A stretch of 64,000 nucleotides of DNA from Oligoflexales bacterium (GTDB taxonomy: Bacteria; Bdellovibrionota_B; Oligoflexia; Oligoflexales; RGVZ01): contig CANLUT010000002.1 in the NCBI GenBank assembly GCA_947494335.1, positions 558,001 to 622,000 of the forward strand, given 5' to 3'. How positions within the stretch are numbered: the stretch's first letter is position 1; each line of letters opens with the position of its first letter. The notes below the pieces were generated by a model. That model was given only the letters and a program-made list of their open reading frames with translations, was not told where the DNA came from and did not search any database. Below, in pieces: positions 27,365 to 36,764 of the stretch. Made by a program: the position numbers and the translations under genes.

Positions 27365-29545
27365 CTATACAGCTGAAAGTGGTTTTTTAGGCGTAGAGCT
27401 CTCGTTATTTTCTACAAGCTTATTGTCATCAATTCCCAGATCAAATACTGCCAAAGTTTGAGGTTTCGCATCGTCCAAGTCTAGAGCCAATTCCTGTATT
27501 ACAGGAATTGGTGCGATGGCTTGTGGAGGCGGCGGCGGAACGTTCTGAGATTCGGACATATTATTAATCGTAACATTGGACGGCCTAACCCATGCCTTGC
27601 TGACTTCTGCAACGACGATGGTGACATCGTCTTGAAGATTTTCGCTACCGAAAAATTGCTGGCCAAGTGTTAACGTTCGACTCTTTATCTCTAGAATATT
27701 TTGATCGCCCCAGGTCGATACCGCGTCAACAAGCGCCTTTCGTCCAATTGGATCGCGATCAACTAGTTGATTTTCAATAAGACCGTCAGTAAATAGGAAT
27801 ATCTTATCGCCTGGGTAAAAATCCATCGACTTCTCGTTATAAGTGATCTCTTTGTCGACACCTAATGGTGTTCCCTGCAAAGTTACGGTAATTGGGACCG
27901 TTGGCATCTTTTGACTCATTCTTCTTGCAGATTTTCCCAGCCGAGGGTCATCTTTGTTTCCTGTTAAAATGAATGGAAAGTTATGACCAGCATTCGCATA
28001 GGTCACTTTGCCCGTATTAAAATCGAACACTGCCACAAAAAATGTCATGCTGATTTTGCCGTCGACGGCATCCATAATAATAGAGTTTAGACGTCTAAGA
28101 AGTGTTGCAGGAGATGGGTCCAATCCGGTGTTCTCGCTCAAGAAGATAGATACTGATTGACAGACGGCGTAAGCAATTGCTGTGACAAGAGCGGCTGGGG
28201 CCCCGTGTCCCATCGCGTCTGCGATGTACATTAGCTCCACGCCTTCTTTGATGGTGTAATGTCCCCACAGGTCTCCGCCACATTCAGTTGCCGGTTGATA
28301 ACTTCCGGTCACAGCAAGGTGGGTTTTCACGATGTCCTTTTTGGGGAAAAAGGTTGATTGAACCATTCTGGCGGTTTCGAGCTCCTTCTCAAATCTCGCC
28401 TTTTCAACTTCTTGACTCATAAGCATCTGAATTCGAGTGGCCATGTTGTTCACGCTATGGCTTAATTCAGAAACCTCGTCACTACTTCGGGGCTGAACGC
28501 GAACAGAGAAATTTCCACTTGCGATTTTTGCAGTAGCAGAGACCAAGTCTCGTAGATTTTTTGTGATGCCATTGGCAGATATAAAGCTTGTCATCGCAGC
28601 AAGAAGAAATATTAAAACGCCCCAGAGAGCCGACCTAATGTATGTCTTTTGAACGACCTGAAATGCTGCAGCTCTGTCCCGCTCAACAATAGTCAGGAGG
28701 CGAAATCCCCTAGGCGTCTGCGCAAAGGATCCTATTTTTGCCTTGCCGTCAGCGCTAGAGAATTCCGGTGAAAAGCCTGATGGTGCGCGACGCATCAAAG
28801 CCATTTTCACGAGCTCGTGTCTTTCGACCGGCTTTTTGCTAAATAACCGCTGCTCATTAGTTGACGCAAATATTGAGCCATCAGTTGTGATCACGTAACC
28901 GTTTGTTGTTCGGCTTTGAGGTAGCGACAACTGGATTTTTGTCATTGTAGCGGCTGCCATCATCATTGCAAATTTCGATGTCTGACCTGGAATTCTAAAA
29001 CGGACAGCAATCAGGGCTGTTGGAGTCTCTGTCTGTGGCGAAACATTTTTAATAAAGCGATCACCCTCGAATCGTCCTGGATTTACTGCCAAAAAATTAG
29101 CAAGCTCGTTCATCGATCCATCCAGAGACTTTATCTGATCAGGTTTCAGCGGCATGTCCTTGTTTTTTTCAACCATCTGTTGTGCTTGCCGTAGTACCTT
29201 GTAGTTTTTCCCATCGATGAGATAAAGCTTTAGAATGATGAAGTCTCTCTCTGCTCGCATGGCACCTTGAAGCTCTAAATCATTGCCTTGCGTATCTGTT
29301 TTAGATGCCGTCATCTTTGAGGTTGTCACCGAAAGCTGCCCGATCCAGCCCTCTAGAATTCCGGAAATGTCGGCGGAAGATCTCTCGGCAATCACATTCG
29401 TCGATTCTTCGATGGTCTGCAGAATGTAGGCGCTAAATTTATTTGTAAACTGAAGCGTTAAAGGGATCACGCTTAGCAATACGACGATTGTCATCAAGTA
29501 TGCGAGTTTTGCTGTCAGTGAATGTCGGGCTGGGCGCTGCGACAT
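27365..29545 (-). CDS. Membrane sensor with HAMP and SpoIIE-type PP2C phosphatase
   Basis: A 726-residue protein. It has a first membrane helix near 13-33, a large periplasmic sensor (about 35-305), a second helix (LIFLLAAMTSFISANGI), HAMP (about 331-385), a coiled coil, and an RsbU/SpoIIE phosphatase domain (about 410-640) with metal-binding CGGDLW, IADAMGHG and LFTDGLIEN. The catalytic acidic residues are intact. It ends with a Pro-rich, acidic tail of about 80 residues (VPPPPPQAIAP). Such proteins dephosphorylate anti-sigma antagonists. GGAG precedes ATG 29545, and it is divergent from the FecR-domain gene. Confidence 0.88.
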   Translation of the reverse strand: MSQRPARHSLTAKLAYLMTIVVLLSVIPLTLQFTNKFSAYILQTIEESTNVIAERSSADISGILEGWIGQLSVTTSKMTASKTDTQGNDLELQGAMRAERDFIILKLYLIDGKNYKVLRQAQQMVEKNKDMPLKPDQIKSLDGSMNELANFLAVNPGRFEGDRFIKNVSPQTETPTALIAVRFRIPGQTSKFAMMMAAATMTKIQLSLPQSRTTNGYVITTDGSIFASTNEQRLFSKKPVERHELVKMALMRRAPSGFSPEFSSADGKAKIGSFAQTPRGFRLLTIVERDRAAAFQVVQKTYIRSALWGVLIFLLAAMTSFISANGITKNLRDLVSATAKIASGNFSVRVQPRSSDEVSELSHSVNNMATRIQMLMSQEVEKARFEKELETARMVQSTFFPKKDIVKTHLAVTGSYQPATECGGDLWGHYTIKEGVELMYIADAMGHGAPAALVTAIAYAVCQSVSIFLSENTGLDPSPATLLRRLNSIIMDAVDGKISMTFFVAVFDFNTGKVTYANAGHNFPFILTGNKDDPRLGKSARRMSQKMPTVPITVTLQGTPLGVDKEITYNEKSMDFYPGDKIFLFTDGLIENQLVDRDPIGRKALVDAVSTWGDQNILEIKSRTLTLGQQFFGSENLQDDVTIVVAEVSKAWVRPSNVTINNMSESQNVPPPPPQAIAPIPVIQELALDLDDAKPQTLAVFDLGIDDNKLVENNESSTPKKPLSAV

Positions 29546-29654
29546 AATGCTCCGTTCCTTGGATGTTCAACGGTGTCATCGGTCGTCTATCCAGGAAGTT
29601 GAGAGTGAAAACTAAACTTTCGGCGAAATTTACCGATAGAGAAATGGTTGGGAG

Positions 29655-31703
29655 ATGGATGATAATTTTTGTCAAAAGGGTAAATTCGGGAATAAATACT
29701 TGAATTCTTCAACGTTTAAAAACTTCGTGATAGTGCTTTGGCTGGCTGCCGTCTTCGGTGTCGGGAGCCTCCTTATGTTTGAAGATAAGTTTTTTGCCTT
29801 GTCGGGGACTCCCATTGCAAAGGTCGGCAAGATGCAAAATCACGTGACATATCGCAGTGAGGAGGACACAAGATGGAAATTCATCGGCGATACAAACCAG
29901 TTTTTATTTGACGGAGATCGCTTGGCAACAGGCAGAAAATCTCAAGCCATGATTGATTTTGGTGATGGAAGAGTTGCTAACATTGGAGAAGATACAACGG
30001 TTAGCTTAAGTGCCATCAGACAACAAAATGGATTGACTTACATTCTTAGCATGCCATCGGGATCTGTTGGAATTGAGAAGAGCAAAACTGCAGGCGCAAG
30101 TGCAGCCCAGTTCCCAATTATAATCCGCTCGGGTGGACGAGATTTTTATATTGAACCTGAGGAAGAAAAAGGTGTTCTAAGAAGTGAAAAAGGCATTCAG
30201 GAGTTTAAAGGAAAGCGAACAAATTTTGTCAAAACCTCGGCATTGGCTCGGTCAAAAAGCCGAGTCAATGTGTCAGCTCCGACTAATGGCGCTGCACAGA
30301 CTTCCACAAATTTGACTTCATCAGGCGCTGGGCCCGGTTTAGTAGGAAATCCTGTTGAAGATGGATTGAACGGGGATAATGGGGTCGTTGAGGCTCAAGC
30401 AGATGATTTGGCTCAATTAGATGCGCCACCGATTGCGAGTTTGTCTCCCGTCCTATTGGAGAAAATTGCGACTGACCTTGCCATCACTATCCCAGATCCC
30501 GTGCCTGCGCCATCTGCGCTCGGATTAGCCGGGGCTGCGACTCCGGCTGTGCAAACCCCAATCTCTGAGAGTTCGTTGCTAGCAAATTCATCTAAAAAGA
30601 TAAGTGACTTGACTTCAAAATCGACAAAAGAGTCGCAAAAGTCTGCTAATAGCAAGTCGGGTACTGCGCCAACGAAGGTTGCCTCAAGAATACCTGATGG
30701 TACGTTTAACTTGGCTTCCAAATCCGGAGTCGGTCTTTCTGCCGTAAAGAAGGCTGCTCCGGTATCACCCCCACCGCCAGCTGTTGGTGGGACAGAAATT
30801 AAACTTGACACGTCTGCTGCGACAGCAATTTATTACTCCTTTAAACCTCTATCACAGATTAAAGGACCACTTGGTGATCTTGGCTGGAAGCCACCTGCTT
30901 CAACTCCTCCCGGATGGCAGCCTCTTTTAGAACTCAGCAATGGCTCCTCGAAAAGACAGATAACGGATGTGAAGGGTGGTCAAAGAAATCTCAGCGTTGA
31001 AGAATTCGGAGCCTTGAGCGCAAACAGTGTGGTGGATGGCCTTGCGTGCGCAGACTTAGGCGTCCGCGGTGGATCTAGGATATCGGATGCTAGTGGCCAG
31101 AGGGTATCCATTGGAAAAGAGGAATTTAAAATTAAGGTTTGCTCTTATCGCGATGCTTTGAATAACGTCCCTCTAGCGGTTGGTGTATCTACGCTTGAGG
31201 GAGGATCCCCGATGCGTCCGATCGCCTTTCCGCGCCCAGCAGCAACTGACTTGAGATTTCAGATGATTACTAATTCTCCGACATCATATCTAACGCTATT
31301 GCCTTTGATGGAGAGGAGTCCGAACTTTCGTGTAGGTAAAGTCTCCGGATTCTCTCAGTCTGGAATCTTTATAGCTAAGGATGGCAAGATAATCATGCAA
31401 CTTGCAGGATCTGGATTTACTGCCAAAGCCGCTGATGCAATGCTGAAGTTAACAGGAGGGGATTTTGTATATAAAGGACCCCGCTCAGCTCTTTATGACG
31501 CGACATCCTACACGGCTGATCAACTAAAAGACTGGGTTTCTAAAAGTGTTGATGGCGGACGCAAAGTTTATGTCCATCGTTTGGGAAATCTTCTTCCGAT
31601 TAGCAAAGATTTTCTTGAGGAGCGACGCGAAGTGGCGGTTTTTGTGAAAAATGTTGCTTCCCAGTTGTTCACCGAAAAAGTAGAGATCATTGCGTTTCGC
31701 TAG
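29655..31703 (+). CDS. FecR-domain membrane protein
   Basis: A 682-residue protein. One membrane helix (about 23-41, NFVIVLWLAAVFGVGSLLMF) anchors a FecR-like domain (about 55-150, DGDRLATGRKSQAMIDF then GEDTTVSLS). A long Ser/Ala/Pro-rich linker (about 215-390) and a C-terminal domain of unknown type follow. FecR proteins usually relay surface signals. The SpoIIE phosphatase gene is divergent and close, so the two may belong to one signalling unit (inference). The start is ATG 29655, but the GGGAG lies too close to it, and TTG 29700 is possible. Its 3' end overlaps the convergent iscA-like gene by 17 bases. Confidence 0.75.
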   Translation: MDDNFCQKGKFGNKYLNSSTFKNFVIVLWLAAVFGVGSLLMFEDKFFALSGTPIAKVGKMQNHVTYRSEEDTRWKFIGDTNQFLFDGDRLATGRKSQAMIDFGDGRVANIGEDTTVSLSAIRQQNGLTYILSMPSGSVGIEKSKTAGASAAQFPIIIRSGGRDFYIEPEEEKGVLRSEKGIQEFKGKRTNFVKTSALARSKSRVNVSAPTNGAAQTSTNLTSSGAGPGLVGNPVEDGLNGDNGVVEAQADDLAQLDAPPIASLSPVLLEKIATDLAITIPDPVPAPSALGLAGAATPAVQTPISESSLLANSSKKISDLTSKSTKESQKSANSKSGTAPTKVASRIPDGTFNLASKSGVGLSAVKKAAPVSPPPPAVGGTEIKLDTSAATAIYYSFKPLSQIKGPLGDLGWKPPASTPPGWQPLLELSNGSSKRQITDVKGGQRNLSVEEFGALSANSVVDGLACADLGVRGGSRISDASGQRVSIGKEEFKIKVCSYRDALNNVPLAVGVSTLEGGSPMRPIAFPRPAATDLRFQMITNSPTSYLTLLPLMERSPNFRVGKVSGFSQSGIFIAKDGKIIMQLAGSGFTAKAADAMLKLTGGDFVYKGPRSALYDATSYTADQLKDWVSKSVDGGRKVYVHRLGNLLPISKDFLEERREVAVFVKNVASQLFTEKVEIIAFR

Positions 31704-32061
31704 CAGATTCGCTTAGCTTTTTTCGCCAGACTTCTTTTTTGTAAAACTTGCCTCTAAATTTTCTGTGATTCGGATTATTTACGAGAAATCCGCGTCCTCG
31801 TTCATCGTCCACCCAGTCGATGGAACTTCCGGCGACGAATTCCATGCTGCGCTGATCACAAATCAAGCGAATATCACTTTCAATTTGATATACAACGTCT
31901 GTTGGGTCTTCGTGATCAAATGTAACCCCATAGTCGAAACCGTCACAACCTTTGCCGGCTAAATAGACACGGAGATGTTTGCCAAAATACTCTGGCTCAT
32001 CAGCTACCAATTTGCGAGTTGCTTCGATAGCACTAGCTGTCAGAGTTAAAGAATTTGACAT
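31687..32061 (-). CDS. IscA/ErpA-like protein lacking the C-terminal Cys pair
   Basis: A 124-residue HesB/IscA-family protein (LTLTASAIEATRKL and GKGCDGFDYGV, with Cys39). Active A-type carriers of iron-sulfur clusters also need a C-terminal Cys-x-Cys. Here the matching place reads NPNHRKFRGKFYKKE, with no Cys. It may be a structural or regulatory paralogue rather than a cluster carrier. ATG 32061 is chosen for its AGGGAG ribosome-binding site. It is divergent from the tetraheme cytochrome gene at 32137, which could be functionally linked. Confidence 0.8.
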   Translation of the reverse strand: MSNSLTLTASAIEATRKLVADEPEYFGKHLRVYLAGKGCDGFDYGVTFDHEDPTDVVYQIESDIRLICDQRSMEFVAGSSIDWVDDERGRGFLVNNPNHRKFRGKFYKKEVWRKKLSESASETQ

Positions 32062-32136
32062 GGCTAAAAATCTCCCTAACGCATCTTTGTGGAACACCGT
32101 ATACTAGATGGATAATCAGTTTGGATATTGTTTTCA

Positions 32137-33501
32137 ATGACCAGTATATTTTCTTATATATTTCAGCTTGTTGTGGTCAGCTTGGCGCTGGGTGGTAAAG
32201 CCTCTGCGGCCCCCGTCCTGGCTTTTGGGGACCTTCGGGGACACATGGAGCCATGTGGCTGTGATCCGCGAACCGATGTTGGCGGGTTGAAACGCATATC
32301 GGCGTCTTTGATTCGATACAGGTCTGAGCACCCTAACCTCATTGTGGTTCATTCAGGTAATTTATTCCCAAAAGTTATCAAAGATAAAACGGAAGCGGAC
32401 GGGATATCTCGCTCTTTGGAGCGTCTTAGTCCAGACGCATCATTAATCAACGAAATTGAGTGGGGTCTTCTCTCATCCGGCGAAAAATTGCCAAATGTGA
32501 AGTGGGTGCTCTCGAATATCAGCGATAATGCTAAGGTTGGTGATCTGAGCCAACTTATACGGCTGAATGGTGTAGAGATTTTTGGATACCTCGGGCGCGT
32601 TGATAAGAATTTACGGCAGTTTGATACTGATCTTCTTAAGAAATGGAAAGCTCAATCAAAAATCACAAATATTGAAAGTCGAGTTCTGATTTTCTCGGGA
32701 AGTGGCGCAGAACTTGAAAAAATTGTGAAATCTAAATTTTTCGGAGTCATCATCAGCTCGAATCCCACTAAGCTCGGTATTGAAATGGGTGACCAAGAGC
32801 AACGCGATGAAGAATCCCTTACGAGACGTTTCAAAAATAGGTTCCTCGCGTGGTCTGTTCCATATGGCGGCGGTGGATTTTTGCGACAAGGCGGTCTTGA
32901 ATTGACGGCGCCACCAAAGACTCTGGCTTCTTCACTTGCTGCAACGGGTGAGAATAAAAGTGCTGCTAAGGCTAGTATAACGGCATTAACCAGCATCCAG
33001 CCACTTCACTGGCTTAAATTGGGCGAAGAAAATGGCGCTCCGGAGGGTGTCACGAAGATTTTTGATGATGTTCGTGAGGCAAACAGAAGAAAATTTAGAC
33101 TCTTAGCCGAGCAAAGGGTTAGGGATCTTCCGATGTCTGGTTTTATTGGTGCTGAGGCATGCGCTAATTGTCATGCCTCGTCCTATGATTCCTGGAAGAA
33201 ATCCAAGCACTCCTCTGCTATGGCATCGCTACTGAAAAGAGAACGTCACGAAGATTCAGGGTGTGTTGAGTGTCACGTTGTCGGATTCACAGCCAAAGGT
33301 GGTTATGTGAATGAACAAAAGAGTCCAAACTTCTCTAATGTACAGTGTGAGAACTGTCATGGCCCCCGCAGGGAACATGCGTCAAATCCATCTGTATCCC
33401 CAAAGGTAGATGCACGCGCCAGCTGTGCAGAGTGTCATACTCCTCCACATTCGCCAGGATTTGAGATGAAAAGTTATTGGAAAATGATTGAGCACAAATA
33501 G
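32137..33501 (+). CDS. Phosphatase-like tetraheme cytochrome c
   Basis: About 454 residues with a signal peptide. The N-terminal part (DLRGHMEPCGCDPRTDVGG, then IVVHSGNLF) resembles the UshA/metallophosphatase-like family in which a Cys-Gly-Cys (Cys40, Cys42) or Cys-Gly-Sec motif occurs. The C-terminal 120 residues look like cytochrome c554, with four CxxCH heme motifs: CANCH near 341, CVECH 375, CENCH 404, CAECH 429. It is probably periplasmic and electron-transferring. The phosphatase fold may have lost catalytic residues. ATG 32137 is chosen over TTG 32128. Confidence 0.82.
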   Translation: MTSIFSYIFQLVVVSLALGGKASAAPVLAFGDLRGHMEPCGCDPRTDVGGLKRISASLIRYRSEHPNLIVVHSGNLFPKVIKDKTEADGISRSLERLSPDASLINEIEWGLLSSGEKLPNVKWVLSNISDNAKVGDLSQLIRLNGVEIFGYLGRVDKNLRQFDTDLLKKWKAQSKITNIESRVLIFSGSGAELEKIVKSKFFGVIISSNPTKLGIEMGDQEQRDEESLTRRFKNRFLAWSVPYGGGGFLRQGGLELTAPPKTLASSLAATGENKSAAKASITALTSIQPLHWLKLGEENGAPEGVTKIFDDVREANRRKFRLLAEQRVRDLPMSGFIGAEACANCHASSYDSWKKSKHSSAMASLLKRERHEDSGCVECHVVGFTAKGGYVNEQKSPNFSNVQCENCHGPRREHASNPSVSPKVDARASCAECHTPPHSPGFEMKSYWKMIEHK

Positions 33502-33503
33502 GT

Positions 33504-34484
33504 CTAAGTTGTTTTAAGAAGTGACCTGATCAAAGTTCTAGCTGCTCGGCCGCAATGTTCACCAGAGCGGTCGACCTCGTCTCGTGTTCTCTGTAAAGTT
33601 GAATTGAATTTTGGGTGTGAATTAAGTAGGGACTCCAATTCGTTGCTAATTTCCTGTGACAGCCATTCACGTGTCTGCTGCTTTCGCTTGGTTTCGAAAA
33701 ATCCAAGCTTCTTTCTTTGTTCAGCTAGATGATCCATGTGCTTCCAAGCCTCCTGAATTCCTTGGCATTTATGAGAGCTCACAAGTATCACGTCTGGGCG
33801 TGTTGAATCGTCAGTTCTAGTTAGAGAGACTGCACGCAAAAGATCATTGCGTGCAATTTCTGCAGCTGGCTTGGTTTCCCCATCGGCCTTGGTTACAACG
33901 ATTAAATCAGCAAGTTCCATGACTCCCTTTTTTAGTCCTTGCAGCTCATCACCACTGAGGGGCTGATGAAGTTGGACAAACAGATCAGTCATGCTGGCTG
34001 CGAGAACCTCAGATTGACCGATGCCCACGGTTTCGATCAAGATAACCTCATAACCAGCAGCTTCACAAAGGAGGATGGTCTCCCGCGTGTGGCGTGCAAC
34101 ACCACCTAATGCACCAGAAGATGGCGATGGTCGGATGAAGCAGAAATCAGATTTCGCAAGTTCCTCCATCCGTGTTTTATCACCAAGTATGCTCCCTCCC
34201 GTAATGGGAGAAGATGGATCAATTGCCAAGACGGCAATTTTCTTTCCTGATTTGACGAGAAAAAGTCCTAGAGACTCAATAAAGCTACTTTTTCCTACTC
34301 CGGGTGGTCCGCTGATGGCTATGCGCAGGGAATTGCCGCAAGTAGGCAGTAACTTCGCCAATATTTCTTCGGCCTCCGCTCGGTGTTCAGGACGGGTGCT
34401 TTCGGTTAATGTTATTGCCCGTGCAAGCCAAAGTCGCGATCCAGACTGGATTTCCTGAATGTACTTCTCGGACGTGATCCTCAC
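33504..34484 (-). CDS. meaB: Methylmalonyl-CoA mutase-associated GTPase MeaB
   Basis: A 326-residue G3E GTPase of the MeaB/ArgK family that protects and loads methylmalonyl-CoA mutase with adenosylcobalamin. The P-loop GPPGVGKSS lies near residue 58, followed by [18 protein letters not shown] and [10 protein letters not shown]. It overlaps the upstream mutase gene by 4 bases (ATGA type), so the two are coupled. Confidence 0.93.
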   Translation of the reverse strand: MRITSEKYIQEIQSGSRLWLARAITLTESTRPEHRAEAEEILAKLLPTCGNSLRIAISGPPGVGKSSFIESLGLFLVKSGKKIAVLAIDPSSPITGGSILGDKTRMEELAKSDFCFIRPSPSSGALGGVARHTRETILLCEAAGYEVILIETVGIGQSEVLAASMTDLFVQLHQPLSGDELQGLKKGVMELADLIVVTKADGETKPAAEIARNDLLRAVSLTRTDDSTRPDVILVSSHKCQGIQEAWKHMDHLAEQRKKLGFFETKRKQQTREWLSQEISNELESLLNSHPKFNSTLQRTRDEVDRSGEHCGRAARTLIRSLLKTT

Positions 34485-36631
34485 TTCAAGCCTTTCTCCA
34501 GAAAATCCAAAATGCTCTCAGCACACTGAGGTATGGGAGTCCCGGGGCCGAATATGGCAGCACATCCGGCTGTTTTGAGAAATTCATAGTCCTGAGTTGG
34601 AATAATACCCCCGACAACAACCTTGATTCGCTCACCGCCGTTTTTTCGCAGCGCTCCGATTAATTCTGGAACTAGTGTCTTATGACCAGCCGCTTGGCTT
34701 GAGATGCCCACTACGTGCACGTCATTTTCAATCGCTTCTTTTGCGGCCTCTTCCGGAGTTTGAAACATCGGCCCAATGTCGACGTCAAACCCAAGATCAG
34801 CAAGTCCGGTGGCGATGACTTTTGCCCCGCGGTCATGCCCGTCCTGTCCAAGCTTGCAGACGAGAATTCTGGGTCGACGGCCGGATTTTTGAGCGAATAA
34901 TGCAGTGCGTTTGCGGATTTTTTCAATCACGTCTTGTCCCCCAAAAGCTGACGAGTAGACGGCGCTAATTGTTTGGATGGTTGCCTTATGGCGACCAAAG
35001 ACTTCAGCAAGTGTTTCACTGATTTCACCGAGTGTTGCTCTAGCTTTAGCTGCGATCACTGATTGCTCAAGAAGGTTGCCGGTGCCTGATTGTGCCAAAT
35101 CCCTCAACTGATCGAGAGCTCTGCGCACGGATTTTTCATCACGTGATTTGCGCACCTCTTCAAGGCGTTTGATCTGTGATTCCCTGACAGATGTATTATC
35201 AACGTCTCGGACTTGCAGGTCGCCTTGACTTTGATGAGCCTGGTATTTATTGACGCCGATGATGACATCAGTTCCACTGTCGATTCGAGCCTGCTTTTTC
35301 GCAGCACTCTCTTCAATGCGAAGTTTTGGAATGCCTTTATTGATCGCTTGTACCATGCCCCCGCTGTCTTGCACTTCTTTCATCAATTCTTTTGCGCGGA
35401 CTACGAGATCGTGAGTGAGTCGCTCCATGAAAAAACTACCGCCAAACGGGTCAACTGTATGACAGATGTCAGTTTCTTCTTGAATGATCAATTGCGTGTT
35501 ACGAGCGATTCGAGCTGAAAATTCTGACGGGAGTGCAATGGCTTCATCCAAAGCGTTGGTGTGCAGTGACTGTGTTCCTCCGAAGACGGCAGCCATAGCC
35601 TCAATCGTTGTGCGGATGACGTTATTGTAAGGATCTTGCTCGGTCAGTGAATATCCGGATGTCTGACAGTGAGTTCGCAGCATCATGGACTGAGGGTTTT
35701 TTGGTTTGAATTGTTTCATGACATCGTGCCACAGAAATCTTGCCGCACGAAGTTTGGCGATTTCCATATAGAAATTCATTCCAATCGCAAAAAAGAACGA
35801 TAGTCGTGGTGCGAAATCGTCGATATCAAGGCCTCTTGCCAAGGCAGTTTTTACGTATTCCATTCCGTCAGCGATTGTATAGGCAAGCTCAAGGGCGCTG
35901 TCTGCGCCTGCTTCTTGCATGTGATAACCACTGATACTAATGCTGTTAAACTTTGGCATGTGCCTTGATGTGTACTCGATAACATCCCCAACTATGCGCA
36001 TACTTGGTTCTGGTGGGTAGATGTACGTGTTTCGTACCATGTATTCTTTCAAGATATCGTTTTGAATGGTGCCAGACAGTTTTGAGGCCGAAACCCCTTG
36101 TTCCTCTGCTGCTACAATGTAGAAAGCCATGATCGGTAAAACAGCGCCGTTCATGGTCATGCTCACACTCATTTCATCAAGTGGGATTCCGTTAAAAAGA
36201 ATTTTCATATCTTCAACGGAGTCAATGGCAACTCCCGCCTTTCCGACGTCGCCGCGAACACGGGGATGGTCGGAGTCGTAACCGCGATGCGTTGCTAGAT
36301 CAAACGCAACGCTAAGGCCCTTTTGACCAGCAGCGAGATTGCGTCGATAGAATGCGTTACTCTCCTCAGCAGTACTGAAACCAGCATATTGTCTGATAGT
36401 CCAGGGTCGATGTGTGTACATCGTGGCTCGCGGTCCGCGCGTAAACGGAGCAAGGCCCGGAAGAGTGTTTGTGAAATCTGACAGCTCTGTCAGATGCTCT
36501 TTGGAGTAGAGGGGGCTAATGGGAACGCCTTCAGGCGTTTCTTTGTTTAAGGAATCAACACTATCCACCCGAAGCTCTTTAGCGGCTAGTTTGGCCCAGG
36601 CATCGAGGGGTTGTTTCTGTTCTTGGGTCAT
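34481..36631 (-). CDS. scpA: Methylmalonyl-CoA mutase, single-subunit type
   Basis: A 716-residue mutase isomerising methylmalonyl-CoA and succinyl-CoA. The TIM-barrel domain contains [20 protein letters not shown]. The cobalamin-binding C-terminus has [21 protein letters not shown], with the His that binds B12 through DxHxxG. No separate small subunit gene is seen, so this is the homodimeric type. It is co-transcribed with meaB and would serve propionate or odd-chain and branched-chain acid use. Confidence 0.95.
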   Translation of the reverse strand: MTQEQKQPLDAWAKLAAKELRVDSVDSLNKETPEGVPISPLYSKEHLTELSDFTNTLPGLAPFTRGPRATMYTHRPWTIRQYAGFSTAEESNAFYRRNLAAGQKGLSVAFDLATHRGYDSDHPRVRGDVGKAGVAIDSVEDMKILFNGIPLDEMSVSMTMNGAVLPIMAFYIVAAEEQGVSASKLSGTIQNDILKEYMVRNTYIYPPEPSMRIVGDVIEYTSRHMPKFNSISISGYHMQEAGADSALELAYTIADGMEYVKTALARGLDIDDFAPRLSFFFAIGMNFYMEIAKLRAARFLWHDVMKQFKPKNPQSMMLRTHCQTSGYSLTEQDPYNNVIRTTIEAMAAVFGGTQSLHTNALDEAIALPSEFSARIARNTQLIIQEETDICHTVDPFGGSFFMERLTHDLVVRAKELMKEVQDSGGMVQAINKGIPKLRIEESAAKKQARIDSGTDVIIGVNKYQAHQSQGDLQVRDVDNTSVRESQIKRLEEVRKSRDEKSVRRALDQLRDLAQSGTGNLLEQSVIAAKARATLGEISETLAEVFGRHKATIQTISAVYSSAFGGQDVIEKIRKRTALFAQKSGRRPRILVCKLGQDGHDRGAKVIATGLADLGFDVDIGPMFQTPEEAAKEAIENDVHVVGISSQAAGHKTLVPELIGALRKNGGERIKVVVGGIIPTQDYEFLKTAGCAAIFGPGTPIPQCAESILDFLEKGLK

Positions 36632-36764
36632 AAAATTAGAGTCTCCGCGGTTTGTGGTACAGCGCGTTACCGCTTATAATTTAACACATATAGAATTTCT
36701 TTAGTATTGCCAATGATTTAGGCGTCACCGACGCAAAAATGACGAGACCTCGCTGGGGCGCTTA

